Assembly: GCA_036824505.1 (NCBI GenBank) | Contig: DAITAA010000005.1 | Location: forward strand, 75,447-139,446 | Reading direction: 5' to 3' | Origin: SCUD01 sp036824505 | Lineage (GTDB): Bacteria > Pseudomonadota > Gammaproteobacteria > Steroidobacterales > Steroidobacteraceae | DNA: 64,000 bases | Shown: one piece after another, positions 36,571-46,000 of the stretch | Numbering within the stretch: position 1 is the first letter of the stretch | How the letters are laid out: each line of letters starts with the position of its first letter | Position numbers and translations under genes: made by a program | The notes under the pieces: generated by a model | What the model saw: the letters and a program-made list of their open reading frames with translations, nothing else | Told to the model about the DNA's origin: nothing | Databases searched by the model: none

Positions 36571-38061
36571 TCAGACGGTCAGCGTCCGTCGCAGTGCGGT
36601 CTTCCACCCGGCAATCAGTTCCGCGCGGCGGGCAGAGGCCATGCCTGGCGTGAACGTCGCGCCCATCTCCCAGGCAGCGGCGACGGCCTGAAGGTCCGGC
36701 CAGACGCCGGTGGCGAGTCCGGCCAGAAAGGCGGCCCCGAGCGCCGTCGTTTCAAGCTGAGTCGGCCGGTTCACCGGTGCAGCGACCACGTCCGCGAGGA
36801 ACTGGCAGAACCAGTCATTGGCGGCCATGCCGCCATCGACGCGGATCGCTGCTGCGCGGCGCGCACCATCACCGGCCATCGCCGCGGTCAGGTCGAGCGT
36901 CTGAAATGCGACCGACTCGAGTGCTGCCCGTACGAGATGTGCGCCGGTGGCGTCGAGTGTCAGTCCGCAGATCAGACCGCGCGCGTTCGACTGCCAATGC
37001 GGTGCGCCAAGGCCGACGAAGGCCGGCACCATGTACACGCCGTGACTGTCCGGCACCTGCGCCGCCAATGCGGCCGTCTCGGCGGCATCGCTGATGAGCT
37101 CGAGTCCATCCCGCAGCCATCGGATGGCTGCGCCGGCAACGAAGATCGAACCTTCCATTGCATAAGTCGTGCGACCGTTGATGCGATACGCCGGTGTCGT
37201 CAGCAGTCTGTTCGGCGACAGCACCGGCGTGTCGCCGGTGTTGAGCAGCAGGAAGCAGCCCGTGCCGTAGGTGGACTTGACCATACCGGGCTCAAAACAG
37301 GCCTGGCCGATCAGTGCCGCCTGCTGGTCACCGGCGATGCCGCCGATTGGAATGGCCCGGTCGAACAGGCCCGGCGCGGTCTCGCCGTAGAGCGCGCTGC
37401 TGTCCTTCACCTCAGGCAGCATGGCGCGAGGCACGCGGATCAGTTGCAGCAGTTCCTCGTCCCAGTCTCCGCGATGGATGTCGAAAAGCAACGTGCGCGA
37501 GGCGTTGGTTACGTCCGTGGCGTGCACCCGGCCACCCGTCAGCCGCCAGAGCAGGAAGCTGTCGATCGTGCCGAAGGCGAGTTCGCCACGCTCCGCGCGC
37601 GTGCGCGCGCCGCTGATCCGGTCCAGCAGCCAGCTGACCTTGGTGCCCGAGAAGTACGGATCGAGCAGCAGTCCGGTGCGCTGCCGGACCAGATCCTCGG
37701 CGCCCTCACTCTTCAGGCGGGCGCATACTTCGGCGCTGCGCCGGTCCTGCCAGACAATGGCGCGATGAATCGGCCTGCCGGTGCTGCGTTCCCAAATCAC
37801 CGCCGTTTCGCGCTGATTGGTGATACCGATTGCCGCGATGCCGCCAGTGCCCTGTCCGGTCTTGCCGATGGCTTCGTGCGCCGTCGCCATGGCGTCGCGC
37901 CAGATGTCCTCCACATCGTGTTCCACCCAGCCCGCAGCCGGGTAATGCTGCTGAAGTTCGCGCCGCGCAATCGACACGGTCTGGCCGCGGTCATCGAACA
38001 CGATGCTGCGCGTCGAAGTCGTACCCTGGTCAATGGCGAGAATGTGGCGAGGCCGGCTCAT
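36571..38061 (-). CDS. glpK: Glycerol kinase
   Basis: 496 residues, full length FGGY kinase. ILAIDQGTTSTRSIVFD (phosphate loop), WVEHDVEDIW, ITNQRETAVIWERSTG, the substrate region IVWQDRR, KSTYGTGCFLLLNTG and RVDGGMAANDWFCQFLADV are all GlpK blocks. It phosphorylates glycerol to sn-glycerol-3-phosphate. No glpF or glpD lies beside it, but a glycerol-type ABC transporter is encoded 9 kb away. It follows the DMGDH-like gene by 19 bases on the same strand, an unusual partner for glpK. Confidence 0.95.
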   Translation of the reverse strand: MSRPRHILAIDQGTTSTRSIVFDDRGQTVSIARRELQQHYPAAGWVEHDVEDIWRDAMATAHEAIGKTGQGTGGIAAIGITNQRETAVIWERSTGRPIHRAIVWQDRRSAEVCARLKSEGAEDLVRQRTGLLLDPYFSGTKVSWLLDRISGARTRAERGELAFGTIDSFLLWRLTGGRVHATDVTNASRTLLFDIHRGDWDEELLQLIRVPRAMLPEVKDSSALYGETAPGLFDRAIPIGGIAGDQQAALIGQACFEPGMVKSTYGTGCFLLLNTGDTPVLSPNRLLTTPAYRINGRTTYAMEGSIFVAGAAIRWLRDGLELISDAAETAALAAQVPDSHGVYMVPAFVGLGAPHWQSNARGLICGLTLDATGAHLVRAALESVAFQTLDLTAAMAGDGARRAAAIRVDGGMAANDWFCQFLADVVAAPVNRPTQLETTALGAAFLAGLATGVWPDLQAVAAAWEMGATFTPGMASARRAELIAGWKTALRRTLTV

Positions 38062-38080
38062 ATGTTGCTGACTGATTGCC

Positions 38081-40534
38081 TCATGCCTTGATGCGGCTCA
38101 TGCCCTGGTCATAGAGGGCCGTGAGGGATACGGAGGCCGGCACACGCTCAGTCGCGACTTCAAGTTCATAAACGCCAGACAGCACATGATCGGCATCGAC
38201 GCCATTCTCCTGATCGCGCACATAACCATAGCCGATGGATTTCTGCACCGTGTGGCCGAAGCCTCCGCTGGTCAGCCAGCCCGCGCGCTGGCCATTGCGA
38301 TAGATCGTCTCGCGCCCCAGCAGGATAATGGCGGGATCATCGACGGTGAAACAGGCCAGCAGCCGGGGCAGGCGGCTCTTCTTCTGCTTCTCGAGCGCTT
38401 CGCGGCCCAGAAACGGAACATCGCGTCCGAGCTTGACCGCCCAACCGAGCCCGGCCACCAGCGGCGAATGATCGGGGCCGATGTCGGCCCCCCAGGCCCG
38501 GTAGCCCTTCTCGAGGCGCAGTGTTTCGATCGCACGATAACCCGCGTTGGCGATGCCATGCAGCCGGCCCGCCGCCATCAGGGAGTCATAAACGGTCGCG
38601 GCGGATTCGATCGGGACATGCAGCTCCCAACCCAGCTCGCCGACATAGGTGATGCGAAGCGCAATCACTTCGCTGCCGGCAACCGTGATCCGCCGGCATT
38701 GCGCGAACGGAAAGGATTCATTCGATACGTCATCGCGCGTCACGGCCGACAAGGTGTCGCGGGAGCGGGGCCCCATGAGTGCGAGCACCGAGTACTTGTC
38801 GCTGACATCGACGAGCCGGGCGTCGTGTCCGGCGGGAATATTGCGATGGATCCAGTCGAAATCGTGGGTGGCAAAGCCGGTGCCCGTAACAATATAGAAA
38901 ACATCGTCGGCCAGGCGCGCGACGGTCAGGTCGCACTCGATGCCACCGCGGGCATTGAGCATCTGCGTGTAGGTCAGCGCACCGGGTTTCTTCGCCACGT
39001 CGTTGGCTGCGATCCAGGACAGAGCGGCCGCAGCGTCGCGGCCCACCATCATGAATTTTGCAAACGACGTCTGATCGAAGAGCGCCACGCGTTCGCGTGT
39101 CGCGCGATGCTCGCGCCCGACCGCCTCGAACCAGTTGGGCCGTCCAAAGGTGTAGACGTCTTCCGGTTTTTCACCCGCGGCAAGGTCGGCGAACCAGTTC
39201 GGGCGTTCCCAGCCGAGTTTCTCGCCAAAAACCGCGCCTTGGGATTTCAGCCGCTCATAGAGTGGCGACTTCCGGAATGGCCGTCCCGATGTGTACTCCT
39301 CGGCCGGCCAGGCCATCGTGTAATGCTTGCCATAAGCTTCGAGTGTGCGTGTTCGCACCCAGTCGATGTCTTGGTGATGGCGGCCGAAGCGACGGATGTC
39401 CACGGGCCACAGGTCGTTCGGGGGCTCGCCGTTGACCACCCATTCCGCGAGCGCCATGCCTGCGCCACCGCCTGCCGCGATGCCGAAGGCATTGAAACCC
39501 GCACCGACGAAGATGTTGCGCACTTCCGGCGCCTGGCCGAGGATGAAGTTACCATCGGGCGTGAAACTCTCGGGACCGTTGACGAGCTGCTTGACGCCTG
39601 CCGTCGCGAGGGCGGGCACGCGCGCGAGGGCCTGTTGCATGATCGGCGTGAAATGGTCCCAGTCGGAATCAAGCAGCGTGAACTGGAAATCGGGCGGCAG
39701 CCCTCCGGTCGCCCAGGGAATCGGATTCGGTTCGTAGCCGCCCATGACCAGGCCGCCGACCTCTTCCTTGTAGTAGGTGAGCCGGTCCGGGTCCCGCAGC
39801 GTCGGCAGCCCGCGCGTCACGCCGTCGATCGCGGTCGTGATCAGATACTGATGCTGGACCGAGACCAGAGGCACATTGACGCCCGCCAGGCGGCCGATGT
39901 CGCGCGTCCATTGACCGGCACACAGCACGGCCTTCTCGCAGGAGACCACACCGCGATCCGTCTCGATCGCACTCACGGCGCCGTTCTCCACGCGGATGCC
40001 GGTGACCCTGAGGTCTTCGTGGATGGCGACACCGCCGCTGCGCGCGCCGCGCGCGAGCGCCTGCACGATGTCGCCCGGGTTTGCCTGGCCGTCGGTGGGC
40101 AGGAATGCGGCGCCGACCACGTCATCCACCGTCATCGGCGGCCAGAGATCGCGCGCTTCCGTCGGCGACAACAGGTGCATTTCAAGGCCGAAGCTACGTG
40201 CCGTGGTCGCCTGCCGCTTCACCTCGATCCAGCGTTCGGCATTGCAGGCGAGCCGCAGCCCGCCATTCATCTTCCAGCCGGTCGCGAGGCCGGTCTCTGC
40301 TTCGAGCTTGTCGTAGAGAGCCACCGAGTAACCGAGTAGCTGCGTCACGTTCGCATTGCTGCGCAGCTGCCCGACGAGGCCCGCGGCGTGCCAGCTCGAG
40401 CCGCAGGAAAGTTTCCCGCGCTCGATCAGGATGCAGTCGGTGATGCCCATCCGGCCCAGGTGATAGGCGACCGAGCAGCCGACGATGCCGCCGCCGACGA
40501 TGACGATGCGCGCCGATCGCGGGAGTTCGCTCAT
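38081..40534 (-). CDS. Second DMGDH/sarcosine dehydrogenase-like flavoprotein with GcvT domains
   Basis: 817 residues. FAD domain (IVIVGGGIVGCSVAYHLG), the covalent-flavin motif CGSSWHAAG, the linker VFGEKLGWERPNWF and C-terminal GcvT domains (RAWGADIGPDHSPL, GYGYVRD, ending SLTALYDQGMSRIKA). It has the same architecture as the protein at 15792-18251 but a distinctly different sequence, with LVGQLRSNANVTQLL after the flavin site as in sarcosine dehydrogenase-type members. It probably demethylates an N-methyl amino acid with THF as acceptor. The start overlaps the kinase stop by ATGA. Confidence 0.87.
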   Translation of the reverse strand: MSELPRSARIVIVGGGIVGCSVAYHLGRMGITDCILIERGKLSCGSSWHAAGLVGQLRSNANVTQLLGYSVALYDKLEAETGLATGWKMNGGLRLACNAERWIEVKRQATTARSFGLEMHLLSPTEARDLWPPMTVDDVVGAAFLPTDGQANPGDIVQALARGARSGGVAIHEDLRVTGIRVENGAVSAIETDRGVVSCEKAVLCAGQWTRDIGRLAGVNVPLVSVQHQYLITTAIDGVTRGLPTLRDPDRLTYYKEEVGGLVMGGYEPNPIPWATGGLPPDFQFTLLDSDWDHFTPIMQQALARVPALATAGVKQLVNGPESFTPDGNFILGQAPEVRNIFVGAGFNAFGIAAGGGAGMALAEWVVNGEPPNDLWPVDIRRFGRHHQDIDWVRTRTLEAYGKHYTMAWPAEEYTSGRPFRKSPLYERLKSQGAVFGEKLGWERPNWFADLAAGEKPEDVYTFGRPNWFEAVGREHRATRERVALFDQTSFAKFMMVGRDAAAALSWIAANDVAKKPGALTYTQMLNARGGIECDLTVARLADDVFYIVTGTGFATHDFDWIHRNIPAGHDARLVDVSDKYSVLALMGPRSRDTLSAVTRDDVSNESFPFAQCRRITVAGSEVIALRITYVGELGWELHVPIESAATVYDSLMAAGRLHGIANAGYRAIETLRLEKGYRAWGADIGPDHSPLVAGLGWAVKLGRDVPFLGREALEKQKKSRLPRLLACFTVDDPAIILLGRETIYRNGQRAGWLTSGGFGHTVQKSIGYGYVRDQENGVDADHVLSGVYELEVATERVPASVSLTALYDQGMSRIKA

Positions 40535-41424
40535 GCGGCCGCCAGATCGTCGAAGGCAGCCAGCGCGGCCTCGAATCTCGCGAGGTTCGTGGCCGTGTAG
40601 GCGACGTAGTCGAACTCAAGCTTTGAATGGATCTCGGACACCATGCTCCACATCGTTTCACGGAGCAGCGATGCCACGTTCATCGCCGCAAATCGCAGCA
40701 TGAGTTCCCGGTCCGCCGGCCGCCCGAAGTAGCTCTCGATCAGGCGCAGGCTGAGCTCCGGCGGATACTCGTTGTTCGAGGCGAGTCCTGCCAGATCGAA
40801 TAACGGCGAGTTGAAACCCGCATATTCCCAGTCGACGAGCCAGAGCCGCGTGCCGTCATCGATGAAGTTGGTCGGCAGCAGGTCGTTGTGCCCGAAGACG
40901 ATGTCGACCGGACCCAGCGCCTTCTCCAGACGTGCGGCGATGCCGAGCAGGGCCGGCAGCCGCGCGCGATGGCGGCTGTCGCCCTCGGTGAGCGTGTGCG
41001 CATAGTCGCGGACGACGTGAAACACCCAGAATATCGGGGCGGGCCCGCGCAGGAATTCGGGAATGCCGCGATGACAGCGTTTGAGGATGTCCACGATGCG
41101 CCCGAGATTGCGCGGGTCGCGCGCATCGGCCGGCGTGAAGGTCCGTCCGGCGATGAATTCGAGCACCAGCGCGCCGGGCTCGGAATGAATCACTGCCGGC
41201 GCCACCCCCGCCGCATGCGCCGCCCGATTCGCCGCGAGCTCATTCGCCCGCACGATGCCGTGCACCGGGATGTCATGGCCAATCCGGACGAAATAGCGCC
41301 GGCCCTGGTCGAAGACGCTGTAGTTCGTGTTGGTGATCCCGCCGGCAACCGGCTGCGGATCAACCGGCCCGTGCCAGCAGGAAAGGCCGGCAATCAACGC
41401 CTCCGGGTCTCTTGACTCAGGCAA
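40531..41424 (-). CDS. Choline kinase/aminoglycoside phosphotransferase-type kinase
   Basis: 297 residues. Eukaryotic-like kinase fold of the APH/choline kinase group: GGITNTNYSVF (nucleotide loop), FVRIGHD, VLEFIAGRTF hinge, catalytic FGHNDLLPTNFI and metal-binding VDWEYAGFNSPLFDLA. The HNDLLPTN and VDWEY forms are those of choline/ethanolamine kinases (LicA-like). Start: TTG at 41424, supported by AGGAG exactly 8 bases upstream (41433-41437). Its last bases overlap the DMGDH-like start, so both are made together. Possible substrates are choline, a methylated amine or a sugar; choline is inferred from context. Confidence 0.82.
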   Translation of the reverse strand: MPESRDPEALIAGLSCWHGPVDPQPVAGGITNTNYSVFDQGRRYFVRIGHDIPVHGIVRANELAANRAAHAAGVAPAVIHSEPGALVLEFIAGRTFTPADARDPRNLGRIVDILKRCHRGIPEFLRGPAPIFWVFHVVRDYAHTLTEGDSRHRARLPALLGIAARLEKALGPVDIVFGHNDLLPTNFIDDGTRLWLVDWEYAGFNSPLFDLAGLASNNEYPPELSLRLIESYFGRPADRELMLRFAAMNVASLLRETMWSMVSEIHSKLEFDYVAYTATNLARFEAALAAFDDLAAA

Positions 41425-41595
41425 GTCGCAGTCTCCTCTTCATGCGCGCGGCAGAAGCGAGCATCGAAGCGGTGTTTTGTTTATGCTGCGGGCGCTGGCA
41501 GTCCGCGAACTCCACAAGGACTGTGAAACTGATGACCGGGGAAGCGTAGCACAGGAATTGTCCGGTCCTGCTGCGCCCGAACTGCCGTTCTCAAG
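41425..41595. promoter_or_regulatory. Divergent kinase / phosphatase control region
   Basis: 171 bases separating the minus-strand kinase-DMGDH-glpK series from the plus-strand phosphatase. A strong AGGAG (41433-41437 on the minus strand) serves the TTG start of the kinase. TATGCT at 41482-41487 resembles a -10 element, but it has no acceptable -35. Confidence 0.35.
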
Positions 41596-42402
41596 GTGAC
41601 GCTACCGATGACCGGTGAACAACTGAAGCAGCTGCTGCAAACCGCCATCGATGCCGCGCTGGCCGCGTCGGTCTGCATCAGGAAGTACTTCGGCAGTCAG
41701 CAGCTCGGGATCCAGCAGAAACGCGACGGGTCGCCGGTGACTCTGGCCGACCAGGAGGCGGAAGCGGTGATTCGCGCGCACCTGCTGTCAAAAGCGTCGA
41801 CCGGACCGCTGGACATCCTGGGCGAGGAGCAGGGTTTGACGGGCCAGGGCACGCGCTGGCGTTGGACGGTGGATCCGATCGATGGAACCCGATCGTTCAT
41901 CCACGGTATTCCACTCTGCGGAACGATGATCGCCCTGCAGGACATGCAGGATGAACGGCCCGCACTGGGTGTCATTCACCTGCCGATGCTCGGGGTCACC
42001 TATGCGGGCGCCCGGGGCCAGGGGGTCACCCGCAACGGGCAGGCGCTGCGGCTCCCGGAGTCCGTGGCGATCGAGGACGCCATCATCGGTGTCGGCGACA
42101 TCGCGCAGTTTGTCGCCGCCAATCGTTACGAGGATTACAGCCGCCTGTCAGCCCTGCACGGATACGTGCGCGGCTATACCGATTGCTTCGGCCACGGCCT
42201 GGTCCTGAGCGGCTCGCTCGCTGCGATGATGGACCCCGCACTGAACCCCTGGGACATCCTGCCGACGCAGGCGCTGATCGAGGAAGCCGGCGGGATGACC
42301 CTGATCTGCCGATCCCGGGTGCCGGGCAAGGTGGACTCCCTGTTCGGTAATCGCGCGCTCGTGCAACATCTCGCCCGCGAAATTTCCTTTGCGGCTTCCT
42401 GA
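41596..42402 (+). CDS. Inositol monophosphatase-family phosphatase (HisN-like)
   Basis: 268 residues from GTG 41596 (ATG 41608 is equally possible). Mg2+-dependent phosphatase motifs: SPVTLADQEAE, ILGEEQG, WTVDPIDGTRSFIHG and PWDILPTQALIEEAGG. The segment TDCFGHGLVLSGSLAAMMDPALNPWD resembles histidinol-phosphatase HisN of the IMPase type more than CysQ. Substrates could also be inositol phosphate or another small phosphate ester. It converges with the OPA-type transporter, with only 6 bases between them. Confidence 0.8.
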   Translation: MTLPMTGEQLKQLLQTAIDAALAASVCIRKYFGSQQLGIQQKRDGSPVTLADQEAEAVIRAHLLSKASTGPLDILGEEQGLTGQGTRWRWTVDPIDGTRSFIHGIPLCGTMIALQDMQDERPALGVIHLPMLGVTYAGARGQGVTRNGQALRLPESVAIEDAIIGVGDIAQFVAANRYEDYSRLSALHGYVRGYTDCFGHGLVLSGSLAAMMDPALNPWDILPTQALIEEAGGMTLICRSRVPGKVDSLFGNRALVQHLAREISFAAS

Positions 42403-42408
42403 CGGAAG

Positions 42409-43692
42409 CTAGATTCCGCGGCGCCGCTCGAACCGGGCGAGCAGGCCGGTCGCGACGGTCGTCAGGAACACGACGCCGACCAGCAACAGGAATACGGCAT
42501 CCAGCCCGCGATTCTGTTTCAACCAGCCGATAACGGGCTCCTGCAATATCGGACCGACCGATCCGAAACCGTTGATGACGCCGGCAGCGAGCGCAGCCTG
42601 GCGCCGGCTTCCCACATCCATCGCACAGGCGCCGGAGAGCAGCGAATCGGGTCCCATCGCCGTGAACCCGATCAGGCCCAGCAGCGCGACGAACAGCACC
42701 GGCGATGACAGGCCGACCGACCACATCAGCGACGTGAATACCAGGCAGCCGGCAGTCATCCAGAAGATCACGGGCGTGCGCCGTGAACCCGGGATGCGAT
42801 CGGACCAGATGCCGCCGGCGATCACGCCGAGGAAGCCGATCCAGTCAAAGGCAGTGGACCAGTAAGCGGCGACCGAGGCCGTCATCGCAAAATGCTCGCC
42901 CAGGATCAGCGCAGACCAGCTGTCGAGCGCATAGCGGAGGAACTTGAAGCCGAAGTAGATCAGGCCCATCGCGACGATCGAGCTGATGAATCCGGGCGGC
43001 AGCGGCGGCTCGCGCGCGGATGCCTCGCTCACCGTGCCGGCGGCGGAGACGTCGGGTTCTGCATCGTCCTCGAGCGACAGGCCTACCGACTGAGGCCGTT
43101 CGCGCGCGTAGAGGACGAAGTACAGCGTGAACGCGAGCAGCACGATGCTCGAGCCGTAGAACGACCACGCCATTCCCAGCCAGCCGAGCAGGAATCCCGC
43201 GAGCCCCTTCCCGGCGATCCCGCCGATCTGGTAGCAGGTGCCCCAGATACCAAACAGCGTTCCGCGCTCCGAGCGGCGCGTCCAGTTCGCGAATAGCGCG
43301 ACGTTGTGCGGCCAGCCGGTGGCCTGGGCGAGGCCGTGGATGCCCATGGTCACGCACATCCACAGGAACACGCTCGCAAGGTGCGAATCGACGAGCCACC
43401 CGAGAAAGATATTGCAGGCCGCCGCGATGACCATGCCCCAGGCAAGCACGCGCCGGCTCTCCATGCGCCTGCCGAGCCAGGCCGCGAGGAACTGGCCCAG
43501 CATGTAGGTGATCAGATAGATCGTCCATGGCCAGGCGATCTGCACGTCATCGAGCCCGAACTGGTCCTTCAGCGGATGCTTCAGGACCGCGTAGACCTTG
43601 CGCACGAAGTAGAAGCCGGCGTAGGAAAGCCAGGTCGCGGTGAATAGCTGGATCCGGTAGCGGCGCAGCAGCTCCTGCTTCGACGCATTCAT
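42409..43692 (-). CDS. MFS transporter, organophosphate:phosphate antiporter (GlpT/UhpC) type
   Basis: 427 residues, about 12 transmembrane helices. The N-terminus TWLSYAGFYFVRKVYAVLKHPL and the motifs AAWLGRRMESRR, GLAQATGWPHNVALFANWT and GTLFGIWGTCYQIGG are typical of the OPA branch, which exchanges phosphate for glycerol-3-phosphate, hexose phosphates or phosphoglycerate. The exact substrate is unknown. The start overlaps the HAD gene stop by ATGA. It is the last gene of the methyltransferase-sulfotransferase-HAD-transporter operon. Confidence 0.82.
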   Translation of the reverse strand: MNASKQELLRRYRIQLFTATWLSYAGFYFVRKVYAVLKHPLKDQFGLDDVQIAWPWTIYLITYMLGQFLAAWLGRRMESRRVLAWGMVIAAACNIFLGWLVDSHLASVFLWMCVTMGIHGLAQATGWPHNVALFANWTRRSERGTLFGIWGTCYQIGGIAGKGLAGFLLGWLGMAWSFYGSSIVLLAFTLYFVLYARERPQSVGLSLEDDAEPDVSAAGTVSEASAREPPLPPGFISSIVAMGLIYFGFKFLRYALDSWSALILGEHFAMTASVAAYWSTAFDWIGFLGVIAGGIWSDRIPGSRRTPVIFWMTAGCLVFTSLMWSVGLSSPVLFVALLGLIGFTAMGPDSLLSGACAMDVGSRRQAALAAGVINGFGSVGPILQEPVIGWLKQNRGLDAVFLLLVGVVFLTTVATGLLARFERRRGI

Positions 43693-44405
43693 GTGAATGA
43701 CCGGTTAGCGAGGTCGCAGCCGCCATCCGCGAGCTCGTCCCAGAAACGCGGCGGCAGTGTGCGGTAGTGCGTGCAACTGGCGGTGGCGAGGGCGGTATTC
43801 TCGGCAATGTCCGACGCGCAGCAGGTGACGAAGACGGAGCGCATGCCGGCGGCTCTTGCCGCCATCAGCCCGGCCCGGCTGTCCTCGAATACGAGTGTCT
43901 CGGCGGGCTCGACGGCGAGCGCGCTCGCAGCGAGGAGGTAACCTTCGGGATCGGGCTTGGTGTTGTTGACGGCGTCGCCGCCGATGCGGGCGCGCCGGTC
44001 GATGCAATCGTCGACTCCGAGCTTGTCGAGGAAGGTGTCGATCACGGAACGCGGGCTCGAAGACACGACGCCCAGTTTCATGCCGCGCGAGGCTGCAACG
44101 CGCACGGCTTCCGGCGCGCCTGGGATCGGTTTCACGTCGGTCGCAACGTCATTCCAGTGGACGAGCAGGTCTGCGGCGATTTGCTCGACGCTGCGGGCCA
44201 GCCCGGTTCGTTCCCGGATCTTCCCGGCGATGTAAATCCAGGTCCGTCCCTGCGTGTCGGTATGCGGCAGCCTGAAATCCGGGACACCGTATTGCGCCAG
44301 TGCCGCGCTGATCGACTGGTCCGAATGAATCTCGCTGTCCACCAGCGTGCCGTCGAGATCGAAGAGCACTGCGCGCACCGGTCTGTCCCTGGTCATTGCA
44401 GTCAT
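43689..44405 (-). CDS. HAD-superfamily phosphatase (phosphoglycolate phosphatase-like)
   Basis: 238 residues from ATG 44405, whose ATGA overlaps the sulfotransferase stop. HAD motif I VLFDLDGTLVDSE, motif II VVSSSPRS, motif III Lys in NNTKPDPEGYLL and motif IV VFEDSRAGLMAA are intact, with an alpha-helical cap. It belongs to the beta-phosphoglucomutase/Gph cluster of small-metabolite phosphatases. No substrate can be assigned. Both ends overlap neighbours by four bases. Confidence 0.85.
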   Translation of the reverse strand: MTAMTRDRPVRAVLFDLDGTLVDSEIHSDQSISAALAQYGVPDFRLPHTDTQGRTWIYIAGKIRERTGLARSVEQIAADLLVHWNDVATDVKPIPGAPEAVRVAASRGMKLGVVSSSPRSVIDTFLDKLGVDDCIDRRARIGGDAVNNTKPDPEGYLLAASALAVEPAETLVFEDSRAGLMAARAAGMRSVFVTCCASDIAENTALATASCTHYRTLPPRFWDELADGGCDLANRSFT

Positions 44406-46000
44406 CCTACCGCTATCCCTGCGGACTCGAGTCTGGCACGGAGCCCGGCGAGCTGCGTTGCGTAGTTGCGCCATTCGTTCACGGCCGAGTCGTAAATCGG
44501 CCGGCGCACCTGGTGCGCGCTCGCGGTCGCACTCGCGGCGGGATTCAGGTGGAAGTCGAGGCACGCGTCTTCCCATTCGAGGCCGCAGAATTCGAGCAGC
44601 CGCCGCGTTTCGCCGGGCTGGTCGGCCACCAGCCGTTCGTATGACAGGTCGTGGATGACACCCGGCATCGTGCGCCGCCAGTGGTCCATCAGCCGGCGGT
44701 AAGCGATGTAATACTGTGCGATCTCATCGAGGTCATAGGAGAACGGGTACCCGTCCCGGAACAGCGCCTTGTAGATCGCGTAGCAGGCGGCGACCGGCGC
44801 GCGTGCGACGTGGACGATCCTGGCATTCGGCAGCGCGCGGCGGACCAGGCCGCAATAAAGATAGTTGACTGGCATCTTGTCGATGAACCGCGGTGCCTCG
44901 CCGGCGACCGGCCGACAGCGGGCCAGATAGTCCCGGCCGAGCGCCGCAAAATCGAACCGCGCTGACCGCGCGATGACCTGACGGAGAGGCGGATCGCCAG
45001 CAGCGCCTTTCGTGCGGGCGGCAGCGGCGATTGCGAGCATGAAGTGACGCAATTCGCCTGCCGCGTGGACGCCTGAATGGGACGACAGGATGCGCTCGAC
45101 GAGCGTCGAGCCGGCGCGCGGCAAGCCGATGATGAAGATCGGCGCATCGGCCGCCGCGCCTGCGGTCGGCTGCAGTGGGCCGTCGGGATAGGCATCGATC
45201 AGCCAGTCCACGGTGTTCAGGTCGACGGTGATGTCGTAATTCAGCTGCCGGCGCCGGAGCCGCGCGCCGCGCTCGAGTACCGCCCACGACTCGGCATGCC
45301 GGCCGAGGTCCGCGTATTCCTTCGCGAGTGCGTAGCACAGTTGCACTTCGCCGCTTTCATCGGCACCACCGTGCCAGAGCAGACGCTCGAGTTGTACCAC
45401 ATGATTGCGCTCCAGCGTCTGGGTGCGCAGATTGGCTCGATTCGTGTAACTCTCGTAATGTTTAGGATCCAGTTCGAGGACCCGATCATAGTCGGCCTCC
45501 GCCGCCTCGATCTGACCGACAGCCCTGCGCACGACGGCGCGACTGAACAGCAGCCGGACGTTGTCGGGCGCCTGGCGACAGGCGCGGTCGTAGGCGGCCA
45601 GCGAAAGAAAGTGCTCGTCTGCAGCGCTGTAGAACAGGCCGATTGCTGCGAGGGCCCGCGGATCATCGCCCGCTGCATGCTCGGCCCGTGCGGCCGCACG
45701 GAGCGCTTCCGGCCTGCGCCGCAGTCCATCGAGGCACTGCGCCAAGCGCAGCAGCGCGGAAGGATCATTCGGGGCGGCAGCGACCGCGCGTTCGGCGAGT
45801 TGAAGTGCGCGGTCATGCTCGTCGAGATGCTGGGCGATCACGCTCGCCAGCAGCCAGCCCGGAGCGAATGACTCATTGGTGGAGTTCAATTCCCTGCAGA
45901 GTGCGTCGGCTTCGCGCCACTTGTGCGCCTGAACCCGGCGCACGACTTCACCGTGAAGCGCGTCGCGACCGGTGGCCGCGCGGCCGACCGTGCCGGTCAC
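44402..46000 (-). CDS. TPR-repeat sulfotransferase
   Basis: About 532 residues from GTG 46000, which overlaps the methyltransferase stop (GTGA). The N-terminal half consists of tetratricopeptide repeats (ALQLAERAVAAAPNDPSALLRLAQCL, YDRACRQAPDNVRLLFSRAVV, YDRVLELDPKHYESYTNRANL). The C-terminal half is a PAPS-dependent sulfotransferase with the 5'-phosphosulfate loop FIIGLPRAGSTLVERILSSH, then FIDKMPVNYLYCGLV and NARIVHVAR (3'-phosphate loop). Such TPR-sulfotransferases are common in sphingomonads and related lineages, but their acceptors are mostly unknown. Confidence 0.87.
   Translation of the reverse strand: MTGTVGRAATGRDALHGEVVRRVQAHKWREADALCRELNSTNESFAPGWLLASVIAQHLDEHDRALQLAERAVAAAPNDPSALLRLAQCLDGLRRRPEALRAAARAEHAAGDDPRALAAIGLFYSAADEHFLSLAAYDRACRQAPDNVRLLFSRAVVRRAVGQIEAAEADYDRVLELDPKHYESYTNRANLRTQTLERNHVVQLERLLWHGGADESGEVQLCYALAKEYADLGRHAESWAVLERGARLRRRQLNYDITVDLNTVDWLIDAYPDGPLQPTAGAAADAPIFIIGLPRAGSTLVERILSSHSGVHAAGELRHFMLAIAAAARTKGAAGDPPLRQVIARSARFDFAALGRDYLARCRPVAGEAPRFIDKMPVNYLYCGLVRRALPNARIVHVARAPVAACYAIYKALFRDGYPFSYDLDEIAQYYIAYRRLMDHWRRTMPGVIHDLSYERLVADQPGETRRLLEFCGLEWEDACLDFHLNPAASATASAHQVRRPIYDSAVNEWRNYATQLAGLRARLESAGIAVG

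Noticed and set aside
38186..40339. 717-residue plus-strand open frame
   Set aside because: It lies entirely opposite the DMGDH-like gene; the translation shows no family motifs and is a high-GC shadow.
41596..42402. CysQ-type PAP phosphatase serving the sulfotransferase operon
   Set aside because: The sequence around TDCFGHGLVLSG and PWDILPTQ looks closer to HisN-like IMPases; the link to the sulfotransferase rests only on proximity.
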